This document shows, in pieces, positions 8,788 to 15,503 of a stretch of DNA of 64,000 bases (positions are counted from its first letter, which is position 1; the number at the start of each line of letters is the position of its first letter). A program made the position numbers and the translations under genes. A model generated the notes under the pieces. The model was given only the letters and a program-made list of their open reading frames with translations, had not been told where the DNA came from and did not search any database. Origin of the DNA: JBBPZK01 sp965219175 (GTDB lineage Bacteria > Actinomycetota > Rubrobacteria > Rubrobacterales > Rubrobacteraceae); contig CBDCNI010000001.1 in assembly GCA_965219175.1 (NCBI GenBank), forward strand, positions 1,736,001 through 1,800,000, given 5' to 3'.

Positions 8788-9542
8788 ACGTCGCCTCGCG
8801 AGCCGAGGAGGATCGTGCCTCGGTCCTGATCGAAGCGTACCGCGCCAGCGGCGACCGCCGTTCTATCGAGGAGCTGTTCGAGATCTACGGCAGGCTCCTG
8901 AACCACATCGTTCATCGTTATTCCGGCCGCTCAAACGAGCCGTACCAGGACCTTCTCCAGATCGGATACGTCGGCTTTTTGAAGGCTGTAAAGGATTATG
9001 AGTTGGGCTCCGGAGCCCGGTTCGGTTCTTACGCTTACTCGAAGATCGACGGGGAGTTGCGCCACCATTTCCGGGATAATTCCCTCGTCCGAAAACCCCG
9101 CTGGGCCAGGAGCCTGTACTCGAAGGTCTCGGCGGCGACAGACCGGCTCACCGGTGAACTCGGACGACCGCCTCTTATCGAAGAGATAGCCCGCGAGGTG
9201 AACGTCACGCCCGAGGGAATCCTTGAGCTAATGAAGCTGTTTCTCGATACCGACGTCTACTCGCTGGATGAGGAGCGCGGGAACGGAGAAGGTGCGGACG
9301 TCGCGGCGATCAAGAACATCCAATACGAGGCTTTCTCCCTGCCCATAGAAGACCGCATCCATCTGGAGCAAGCCGTGCAGTCCCTCTCGGAATTGCAGCA
9401 GAAAGTCGTCTATCTTTTCTTTTACAAGGACCTTTCTCAGACGGAGATCGGCAAGAGACTCGGGTTGCCGCAGCGTAAGATCTCCCGCGTCATAGCCTCG
9501 GCCGTCAAATCCTTGAGAGGCAAAGTCTCCAACGACGAGTAG
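8784..9542 (+). CDS. Alternative sigma factor, SigB/SigF-like (sigma-70 group 3)
   Basis: A 252-residue sigma-70 family protein with regions 2, 3 and 4 but no region 1.1. Region 2 is seen in YQDLLQIGYVGFLKAVKDY and FGSYAYSKIDGELRHHFRD, region 3 in the RPPLIEEIAREV helix-turn-helix, and region 4 in LSELQQKVVYLFFYKDLSQ followed by TEIGKRLGLPQRKISR. The frame is open for about 155 codons upstream, but that part only shadows pilC. The true start is GTG 8784, which overlaps the pilC stop as GTGA. Coupling to the pilus motor genes suggests, as inference, that it controls pilus or surface genes. No anti-sigma factor is adjacent, unlike many SigB/F genes. Confidence 0.9.
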   Translation: MNVASRAEEDRASVLIEAYRASGDRRSIEELFEIYGRLLNHIVHRYSGRSNEPYQDLLQIGYVGFLKAVKDYELGSGARFGSYAYSKIDGELRHHFRDNSLVRKPRWARSLYSKVSAATDRLTGELGRPPLIEEIAREVNVTPEGILELMKLFLDTDVYSLDEERGNGEGADVAAIKNIQYEAFSLPIEDRIHLEQAVQSLSELQQKVVYLFFYKDLSQTEIGKRLGLPQRKISRVIASAVKSLRGKVSNDE

Positions 9543-9755
9543 AGCTTGTCCGCCAGTCAGTCAGCATTTCGGCTTCTCGCTCCTTCCAGCAGCTTCGCCG
9601 CTAAACTACAAAGTACGATGTCCTGTCTGCCGTCCCAGGTGCGTTTTCGATGATGATCACCGCCCGACCGCCCTTGCTGACTGGTTGAAGTGTTGACCTG
9701 CTCGCTTTTGTACAATACTCGCGTCGGGACTGAAGTTTACGAGGAGGGGTGACTT
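9543..9755 (+). other. Intergenic region upstream of rpe
   Basis: A 213-base gap without a convincing ORF or RNA gene. It contains a TTGACC at 9693-9698 and a TACAAT at 9711-9716, each good alone, but they are only 12 bases apart, too close for one sigma-70 promoter. With the usual 17-base spacing the TTGACC would face TACTCG at 9716. A promoter for rpe in this area is likely but its exact elements are not settled. The Shine-Dalgarno GAGGAGGGG at 9741-9749 serves rpe. Confidence 0.4.
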
Positions 9756-10430
9756 TTGGCGTTTTTCGGAGAGCTTGGAGATAGGGTGGTCGGCGCGCCG
9801 TCTATATTGGCGGCTGACTTTGCCAACCTGGCGTACGAGGTCCGCAAAGCAAAGGAGGGCGGGGCTGAGTTGATCCACTTCGACGCCATGGACAACCACT
9901 TCGTCCCGAACCTGACGATAGGTCCCGTCGTGGCGGCTTCTCTCGCGGACGCCGTCGACTTACCGATAGACGCGCACCTGATGGTCGACAACCCGGACAA
10001 CCTCATACAGCCGTTTATAGAGGCGGGTGTCGCTAGCATCTCCGTGCAGCCGGAAGCCGTGACTCACTTGCACCGGACGCTCACCCTGATCCGGGACGGC
10101 GGCTGCGAGGCGGGCGTCGCACTCAACCCGACGACCTCTCCGGAGTTCATAGAGTGGGCCGTGCCGTACCTGGACTACGTCCTGGTAATGAGCGTGGACC
10201 CCGGCTTCGGAGGCCAGTCTTTCATAACCGAGATGGCGGATAAGGTTCGACGGGTCAGGGAGCTAACGGGCCTTCCCGTGGAAGTAGACGGCGGCATTAC
10301 GGAAGAGACCGCGCCGATAATGGTCGAAGCCGGGGCGCGGGTCCTGGTGGCCGGCTCAGCAGTCTACAAGGGAGAGCCTGCGACGGAGATGCGGAAGATC
10401 CTCGAAGCGGGACGCCGCGCCGCGGGCTAG
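9756..10430 (+). CDS. rpe: Ribulose-phosphate 3-epimerase
   Basis: Interconverts ribulose-5-phosphate and xylulose-5-phosphate in the pentose phosphate pathway. The 224-residue TIM barrel shows PSILAADFANL, the metal/catalytic HFDAMDNHFVPNLTIGP, HLMVDNP, GVALNPTTS, MSVDPGFGGQSF and VDGGIT, all diagnostic. Start TTG 9756 sits 6 bases after a strong GAGGAGGGG. The position upstream of the riboflavin genes is sensible because ribulose-5-phosphate is the substrate of the DHBP synthase half of RibBA. A methyltransferase gene and the FMN riboswitch lie between rpe and ribD, so rpe is probably not under FMN control. Confidence 0.95.
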   Translation: MAFFGELGDRVVGAPSILAADFANLAYEVRKAKEGGAELIHFDAMDNHFVPNLTIGPVVAASLADAVDLPIDAHLMVDNPDNLIQPFIEAGVASISVQPEAVTHLHRTLTLIRDGGCEAGVALNPTTSPEFIEWAVPYLDYVLVMSVDPGFGGQSFITEMADKVRRVRELTGLPVEVDGGITEETAPIMVEAGARVLVAGSAVYKGEPATEMRKILEAGRRAAG

Positions 10431-10560
10431 AACGATACCTGAAACCGGCACTGGAATGGCGTGAACGTATTTCTTGACGCGCCTTCGGATTTTATGAGTC
10501 CGGGCAACGGTTAGATATATGGGCCGAGACGGTAACGTTTCTTAGTGTAGGAGGCTTGGG

Positions 10561-11340
10561 ATGAAAGACCCGAAAACGCGCTTCTCTGACAGGGTTGAAG
10601 ACTACGCGAGGTACAGACCAGGGTACCCGGATGAGATCCTTTCTTTTCTGGAAGACGAGTGCGGCTTGACTGACGGTTCGGTGGTCGCGGATGTCGGTTC
10701 CGGCACTGGAAACTTGAGCGTCCTGTTCCTGGAGCACGGCAACAGGGTCCTGGCCGTCGAACCGAGCGAGGAGATGCGCGCCGCCGCCGAAAGACATTTC
10801 GGCGGCCATCCCGGCTTCGAGAGCGTCGCCGGGTCCGCCGAGGCCACTACTCTCCCGGACGGTAGCGTGGACTTCGTCGTGGTAGCAAACTCGTTGCACT
10901 GGGTAGACCGAGACGCCGCGAAGGCCGAGTTCTCGCGCATCCTAAAGCCGGATGGTCGCGTGGCTGTCGTGTGGAGCATCGCCCGGACTACCGGGACGCC
11001 TTTCCTCGAAGCTTACGGCCGGATCATATCCACGTACAGGACAGATGACGGGGCGGGAGGAAACGCCAGTGACGTCTACGAGATGACGGAGGCGTTTTTT
11101 GACGGCTCTGACGGGCATCACTGCTACGAGATGGACACCTTCGAGAACTTTCAACGTCTGGATCGCGAGAGCTTGAAGGGGCTGGTGCTCTCCTCATCCA
11201 GTATGCCGGCCAGGGGCGAGCCGGGCGCGGAAGAGATGCTACGCGACCTCGAAGAAATCTTCCGCGCCCATGAATCGGACGGCGAAGTCATCCTGGAGTA
11301 CGAGATCAGAGTCTATTGCGGGCGTCTGCCAAAAGAATAA
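10561..11340 (+). CDS. Class I SAM-dependent methyltransferase, substrate unknown
   Basis: A 259-residue Rossmann-fold methyltransferase of the Methyltransf_11 type. Motif I is VADVGSGTGNLS near residue 42, motif II the acidic AVEPSEEM, then ANSLHWVD and LKPDGRVAVVWS. The N-terminal FSDRVEDYARYRPGYP resembles bacterial methyltransferases that act on small molecules or quinone-like substrates, but nothing fixes the substrate. ATG 10561 is preceded by AGGAGG. It stands alone between rpe and the rib operon and has no obvious link to flavin synthesis. The 130-base gap upstream contains AT-rich sequence near 10511-10520 but no promoter I can defend. Confidence 0.8.
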   Translation: MKDPKTRFSDRVEDYARYRPGYPDEILSFLEDECGLTDGSVVADVGSGTGNLSVLFLEHGNRVLAVEPSEEMRAAAERHFGGHPGFESVAGSAEATTLPDGSVDFVVVANSLHWVDRDAAKAEFSRILKPDGRVAVVWSIARTTGTPFLEAYGRIISTYRTDDGAGGNASDVYEMTEAFFDGSDGHHCYEMDTFENFQRLDRESLKGLVLSSSSMPARGEPGAEEMLRDLEEIFRAHESDGEVILEYEIRVYCGRLPKE

Positions 11341-11429
11341 GGGTCTCTCTATACGCGGGAGAGTGGCCTGAGACGGGAGTTCGCGTTCCTTGTTGGAACA
11401 CATCCTCTGTGGTAATTTGACTCTGTAGC

Positions 11430-11596
11430 TTTCGGGGGCGGGTGGAATTCCCGCACCGGCGGTGAGTCCGGGGAATGTTGTTTCTCCGGAGAGCCCGCGA
11501 GCTTCCGGCGTAGAGCCGGAAGCTGAGCCGGTGAAGGGTTGTTTGTAGCAACCTGTAGTCCGGCGCCGACGGTGATAGTCCGGATGGGAGAAAGGA
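11430..11596 (+). promoter_or_regulatory. FMN riboswitch (RFN element)
   Basis: Aptamer that binds FMN and shuts off riboflavin genes. The conserved core is plain: TTCGGGGGCGGGTGGAATTC at 11431, ACCGGCGGTGAGTCCGGGG, GAGCCCGCGAG, GCCGACGGTGATAGTCC and the closing GGATGGGAGA. The segment between GTGAA and TCCGGCGCC carries an extra hairpin (GGTTG/CAACC, about 11537-11553), a known variable position. The 3' end of the aptamer (GGAGAAAGGA, 11587-11596) is itself the Shine-Dalgarno of ribD and no U-run follows, so control by hiding the ribosome site is more likely than termination. Confidence 0.95.
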
Positions 11597-11603
11597 ATAT
11601 ACG

Positions 11604-12704
11604 CTGCTCGAACACTTCATGGAGCGCGCCCGCGAACTCGCGGAGCGCGGCCGTTATACAGTGGCACCCAATCCTCTCGTGGGCGCAGTCGTCTCTCTGG
11701 ACGGACATGTGATCGGAGAAGGCTGGCACGAGCGAGCCGGTAAAGACCACGCCGAGGTCGTCGCCCTCAAGGACTGCGAGGTCTCACCGCGCGGCGCGAC
11801 GATGCACGTCTCTCTCGAACCTTGCAATCACTACGGGCGCACTCCTCCTTGTACGGAAGCAATAATAAGTGCTGGGATAGGGCGCGTGGTCGTCGGACAC
11901 CTAGATCCGAACCCGAAGATGAGCGGCCGAAGCGTAGAGGTCTTGAGGGAAGCTGGTGTTGAGGTAGAGGTCCTGGACGACCCGTCTTTCGAGATCCAGA
12001 ACGAGCAGTTCTTTCGGAGGATGCGTACCGGGCTTCCCTTCGTGCATCTCAAGCTCGCCGCCACTCTGGACGGTAGGATCGCCGCCGCCGGGGGTGACAG
12101 CAAGTGGATCACCGGCGAAGAAGCGAGGCTCCGGGCGCACCTCTTACGGGCGGAGGCGGGCGCTGTGTTAGTCGGGACTACCACCGCGATTGCCGACGAT
12201 CCAAGCCTCACCGCGCGCGACGTGCCGGATGAGCCGCCCCGGATCACTCGTGCCGTCCTCGACCCGCACCTCAAACTCGAACCGGAGAGCCGACTTGTCA
12301 AGGGCGCCGGCGAGAACCCGGTCCTAATCTTCACGACCGAAGAAGCTGGAAACAACCGTGGAAAGAGTTTGGAGAAGGCGGGCGCGGAGGTGATCCCTGT
12401 TCCTGCCGCGAATGAAGGTCTCGACCTGATTCGCGTGTTGGAGGAGCTCGCGCGGCGGGATGTTAGTGGCGTGCTCGTCGAGGGCGGGGGCGAGACTGCC
12501 CGACGTTTCGTGGGGCGCGGGTTGGTCGACAAGATGACCCTGTTCTACGCTCCGAAGTTCCTGGGGTCCGACGGCGTTCCAATGATGGGAGCCATTGGCG
12601 TCTCGCGGGTGGCGGAAGCGCCCGAGTTCAGGGTCGAAAACTTGGAACCAGCCGGGGACGACGTCGTCGTGACGTTGTATCCGCTGGAATCGAAGCAGAG
12701 GTAA
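11604..12704 (+). CDS. ribD: Bifunctional riboflavin biosynthesis deaminase/reductase
   Basis: Deaminates and then reduces the pyrimidine intermediate of riboflavin synthesis. The N-terminal deaminase has the zinc motif HAEVVAL ... EPCNHYGRTPPC; the C-terminal reductase has AATLDGRIAA, DSKWITG and VLVEGGGE. The first ATG is at 11619, but it has no Shine-Dalgarno. CTG 11604 lies 7 bases after GGAGAAAGGA at the riboswitch end and yields MLEHFMERARELAERG, the same N-terminal length as the known RibD pattern MEEYYM. I therefore call a CTG start giving 366 residues; ATG 11619 (361 residues) is the alternative. First gene of ribD-ribE-ribBA-ribH. Confidence 0.94.
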   Translation: MLEHFMERARELAERGRYTVAPNPLVGAVVSLDGHVIGEGWHERAGKDHAEVVALKDCEVSPRGATMHVSLEPCNHYGRTPPCTEAIISAGIGRVVVGHLDPNPKMSGRSVEVLREAGVEVEVLDDPSFEIQNEQFFRRMRTGLPFVHLKLAATLDGRIAAAGGDSKWITGEEARLRAHLLRAEAGAVLVGTTTAIADDPSLTARDVPDEPPRITRAVLDPHLKLEPESRLVKGAGENPVLIFTTEEAGNNRGKSLEKAGAEVIPVPAANEGLDLIRVLEELARRDVSGVLVEGGGETARRFVGRGLVDKMTLFYAPKFLGSDGVPMMGAIGVSRVAEAPEFRVENLEPAGDDVVVTLYPLESKQR

Positions 12705-12713
12705 GGAGAAAAC

Positions 12714-13328
12714 GTGTTTACCGGTTTGGTAGAGGAGAGCGGACGGATACTCGGGCTCGAGAACGGCGGCATGACGCGGCTGGAAGTCGCCGCCGAGCTC
12801 GTCACGCGAGATGTGTCGGTCGGGGACTCGGTCTCCGTGAACGGGACCTGTCTCACGGTTAGCGAGAAAGTCGGAGGCGCGCTCGTGTTCTACGCGATGA
12901 ACGAGACGCTCCGGCGAACGGCGCTCGGGGGGCTATCCGAGGGAAGCCTGGTCAACCTGGAGCTGGCGATGAGCGCGGAGAGTCGGTTCGGGGGGCATAT
13001 CGTGCAGGGCCACGTCGACGGGGTCGGCGAGGTGTTGTCCGTGAGGCCGGAAGGAGACGCGGAGATCTGGGAGTTCTCCGCGCCCGAGACGGCGCTCCGC
13101 TACACGGTGGAGAAAGGGAGTATCTGCGTGGACGGCATAAGCCTCACGGTGGTATCGGTCGGAGAGGGTTCGTTTACTGTCTCGATCCTCCCCCAGACCC
13201 GTGAAAGCACGAACCTCAGGGAGCGCGAGGCCGGAGACCGGGTGAACCTGGAGGCGGATGTAATAGGCAAGTACGTCGAGCGGCTGTTGGAGCCGCGGGT
13301 AAATAAGATTTCCGAGAGGAGCGTTTGA
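12714..13328 (+). CDS. ribE: Riboflavin synthase, alpha subunit
   Basis: Dismutates two 6,7-dimethyl-8-ribityllumazine molecules into riboflavin. The 204-residue protein has two lumazine-binding barrels: the first begins MFTGLVEESG and contains VNGTCLTV, the second has GHIVQGHVDGVG and SICVDGISLTVV. Length is typical. GTG 12714 follows an AAGGAGAAAA sequence and lies 9 bases after ribD. It is part of the FMN-riboswitch operon and its product works with the lumazine synthase RibH encoded two genes downstream. (The symbol ribE follows the convention in which ribH is lumazine synthase.). Confidence 0.95.
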   Translation: MFTGLVEESGRILGLENGGMTRLEVAAELVTRDVSVGDSVSVNGTCLTVSEKVGGALVFYAMNETLRRTALGGLSEGSLVNLELAMSAESRFGGHIVQGHVDGVGEVLSVRPEGDAEIWEFSAPETALRYTVEKGSICVDGISLTVVSVGEGSFTVSILPQTRESTNLREREAGDRVNLEADVIGKYVERLLEPRVNKISERSV

Positions 13329-13331
13329 GAA

Positions 13332-14534
13332 ATGCCGTTTAGTCCGATAGAAGACGTAATAGAAGATATCAAGCAGGGGAAGATGGTCATCGTCTGCGAC
13401 GACGAGGACCGGGAGAACGAGGGCGACCTGACGATGGCCGCCGAATTGGTGAGCGCCGACGACATCAACTTTATGGCGACCCACGGCAAAGGGCTTATCT
13501 GCCTGCCGATGAGCGGCGGTCTGCTCGACCGGCTGGACGTGCCGGACATGGTCGTCCACAACTCCGCGCGCATGGGTACGGCCTTCACCGTTTCGATAGA
13601 GGCGAGAGACGGTATAACGACCGGCATCTCGGCCGCGGATCGGGCGCATACTTGCCGGGTCGCCGTGGAAGACGAGAGTGGCCCCAACGACCTCGTCATG
13701 CCGGGTCACGTCTTCCCGCTGCGGGCGCGTCCGGGTGGGGTGCTGCAGCGCGCCGGGCAGACCGAGGCTGCCGTTGATCTCTCACGACTTGCCGGTCTCA
13801 AGCCGGCCGGGGTTATCTGCGAGATCATGAAAGACGATGGGACGATGGCCCGCGTGCCGGACCTGGAGGAGTTCTCGAAGGAGCATGGGATCAAGATGAT
13901 CACCGTCGCCCAGATCATCGAGTATCGCCGCGCCAACGAGGAGCACGTGAAGTTCGTCGTCGAGACGGACCTCCCGACGGACCTCGGTGACTTCCGGCTG
14001 CGCGCCTACGAGAGCGACCTGGATGAATTGACTCACCTCGCCCTCATTATGGGAGAGCCGGAGGGCAAGGAGGATGTCCTGGTCCGGGTCCACTCTTCCT
14101 GCTTGACGGGCGACGCGCTTCACTCTCTGCGCTGCGACTGCGGCGAGCAGTTGGAGGCGGCGATGATCCGTGTCGCCGAGGAAGGCGAAGGCGTCATCGT
14201 CTACATGCAGCAGGAGGGCCGCGGGATCGGGCTGCTCAATAAGATCAAGGCGTACCACCTCCAGGACGAAGGCTTCGATACGGTGGAGGCGAACCAGGAG
14301 CTCGGCTTCGCCCCCGACTTGCGCGACTACGGCCTCGGAGCCCAGATCCTAAAAAACCTTGGCCTGGATCGCATCCGGCTCTTTACGAACAACCTCACGA
14401 AGGTCGTCGGCCTGCAAGGCTTCGGTCTCGAAGTCTCCGAGCGAATACCTCTGGAGATGGAGCCGAACGAACACAACGAGCGATACATGAGGACCAAGCG
14501 CGAGAAACTAAACCACATCCTCAACGAGAAGTAG
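13332..14534 (+). CDS. ribBA: Bifunctional DHBP synthase / GTP cyclohydrolase II
   Basis: Makes both riboflavin precursors: 3,4-dihydroxy-2-butanone-4-phosphate from ribulose-5-phosphate (residues about 1-200) and the pyrimidine from GTP (residues about 205-400). The RibB half shows CDDEDRENEGDL, HTCRVAVE and MPGHVFPL; the RibA half has the zinc cysteines in SSCLTGDALHSLRCDCG, the QQEGRGIGLLNKIKAY loop and NQELGFAPD. Both active sites look intact. ATG 13332 is 3 bases after ribE, with GAGGAGCG upstream. The 400-residue length is standard for RibBA. Confidence 0.96.
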   Translation: MPFSPIEDVIEDIKQGKMVIVCDDEDRENEGDLTMAAELVSADDINFMATHGKGLICLPMSGGLLDRLDVPDMVVHNSARMGTAFTVSIEARDGITTGISAADRAHTCRVAVEDESGPNDLVMPGHVFPLRARPGGVLQRAGQTEAAVDLSRLAGLKPAGVICEIMKDDGTMARVPDLEEFSKEHGIKMITVAQIIEYRRANEEHVKFVVETDLPTDLGDFRLRAYESDLDELTHLALIMGEPEGKEDVLVRVHSSCLTGDALHSLRCDCGEQLEAAMIRVAEEGEGVIVYMQQEGRGIGLLNKIKAYHLQDEGFDTVEANQELGFAPDLRDYGLGAQILKNLGLDRIRLFTNNLTKVVGLQGFGLEVSERIPLEMEPNEHNERYMRTKREKLNHILNEK

Positions 14535-14544
14535 GGAGACGAGA

Positions 14545-15045
14545 GTGGAGAAAGGACCCAGCTACCTCGAAGGCAACCTGAACGCCGCCGGACGCTCGTT
14601 CGCGGTCGTTGCGTCGAGGTTCAACGACTTCATCGTACAGAGGCTGGTGGATGGAGCTTTGGACGGGATAAAGCGTCACGGCGGAGACTTGGACCGGGTG
14701 GACGTGGTGTGGGTGCCGGGCTCTTACGAGATACCGCTGGCCGCCAAACGGCTCGCCCTCAGCGGGCGCTACGACGCGGTGGTTTGTCTAGGGGCGGTGA
14801 TACGGGGTTCCACCGCCCACTTCGACTACGTCGCGGGAGGAGCCGCCGGCGGCATCTCCTCGGTGGCGCTCGAAACTGACCTACCGGTAGTCTTCGGCGT
14901 CATAACCACCGAGAATATAGAACAGGCCATAGAGCGGGCCGGGACCAAGATGGGTAACAAAGGTTTCGAGGCGGCCCAGACCGCCATCGAAATGGCCGAC
15001 TTACTGGACCGGATAGACGAGCGCGCCCCGAAGAAGGGCAGCTAA
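14545..15045 (+). CDS. ribH: 6,7-dimethyl-8-ribityllumazine synthase
   Basis: Condenses the two RibBA/RibD-derived precursors to lumazine; forms icosahedral or pentameric assemblies in relatives. The 166-residue protein has ASRFNDFIVQRL, PGSYEIPLAAKRL, CLGAVIRGSTAHFDYV (catalytic His) and VFGVITTENIEQA. GTG 14545 is preceded by GGGAGACGAGA. It is the last gene of the riboflavin operon; the next gene (rpmB) converges on it 31 bases downstream, and I see no clear hairpin terminator in the gap. Confidence 0.96.
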   Translation: MEKGPSYLEGNLNAAGRSFAVVASRFNDFIVQRLVDGALDGIKRHGGDLDRVDVVWVPGSYEIPLAAKRLALSGRYDAVVCLGAVIRGSTAHFDYVAGGAAGGISSVALETDLPVVFGVITTENIEQAIERAGTKMGNKGFEAAQTAIEMADLLDRIDERAPKKGS

Positions 15046-15076
15046 AACTTAGAAAGTAGCCGCCCTGAGAGGTTTG

Positions 15077-15310
15077 CTAGACGCTCATTCCTTCCGTGAC
15101 CACGGGTGGCCGAACCTGGGCGGTCGCCTTCTGGACCTTGAAGGCCTTCAGGCAGGAGGTGCAGACCCAGGCGCGGCGGGTGCTCGGGCCTTCCTGGACC
15201 CGGATCTTCTGTAGGTTTGGGTTGCGGCGGCGGCGCGTAGCCCGCAGCGAATGGCTGCGCGCGTTGCCGAAGTCGGGGCCTTTGCCGCACGAATAACAGA
15301 CTTTCGCCAT
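15077..15310 (-). CDS. rpmB: 50S ribosomal protein L28, zinc-binding form
   Basis: Large-subunit ribosomal protein of 77 residues. It starts MAKVCYSCGKGPDFGN and continues RSHSLRATRRRRNPNLQK. Two cysteine pairs, CYSC near the N-terminus and CTSC after residue 50, make this the C+ zinc-ribbon type of L28. It is the only minus-strand gene in the window. Read on its own strand it is preceded by AGGAGA and, further up, TATCCT as a possible -10. It is divergent from fakA across 193 bases, a gene pairing found in many Gram-positives. Confidence 0.95.
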   Translation of the reverse strand: MAKVCYSCGKGPDFGNARSHSLRATRRRRNPNLQKIRVQEGPSTRRAWVCTSCLKAFKVQKATAQVRPPVVTEGMSV

Positions 15311-15441
15311 CAGTAATTCTCCTGTGCTAGGATACCGTCGATTCTCGGGAGCCTGAACTTTTAGAGCGATCCCATGAGGGTCGCTGCCGTGTTCGGGCGC
15401 CGGGCGATGATTGTAACAGATCCCTGGTCTGACGGAAGCGC

Positions 15442-15462
15442 ATAGACCCTGCTAAAGTCTAT
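15442..15462. promoter_or_regulatory. Inverted repeat overlapping a possible fakA promoter
   Basis: A perfect 6-bp inverted repeat, ATAGAC (15442-15447) and GTCTAT (15457-15462) with a 9-base spacer, sits about 40 bases before fakA. It covers TAAAGT (15453-15458), which lies 18 bases after CTGACG (15429-15434); together these could be a weak promoter. The arrangement would fit a repressor operator. The evidence is only the local symmetry, and such short repeats can be chance. Confidence 0.3.
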
Positions 15463-15503
15463 ACGAGCGTTTGGTCGGGGAATAAAGAGAAAGGCTGGAA
15501 CGG

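Noticed and set aside
9693..9716. TTGACC and TACAAT before rpe as one promoter
   Set aside because: Spacer is only 12 bases, too short for a sigma-70 promoter; recorded as an unresolved region instead.
15046..15076. Bidirectional terminator between ribH and rpmB
   Set aside because: No stable hairpin found in the 31-base convergent gap.
15042..15290. 82-codon minus-strand frame overlapping rpmB
   Set aside because: Same DNA as L28 in a different frame; L28 is unambiguous.
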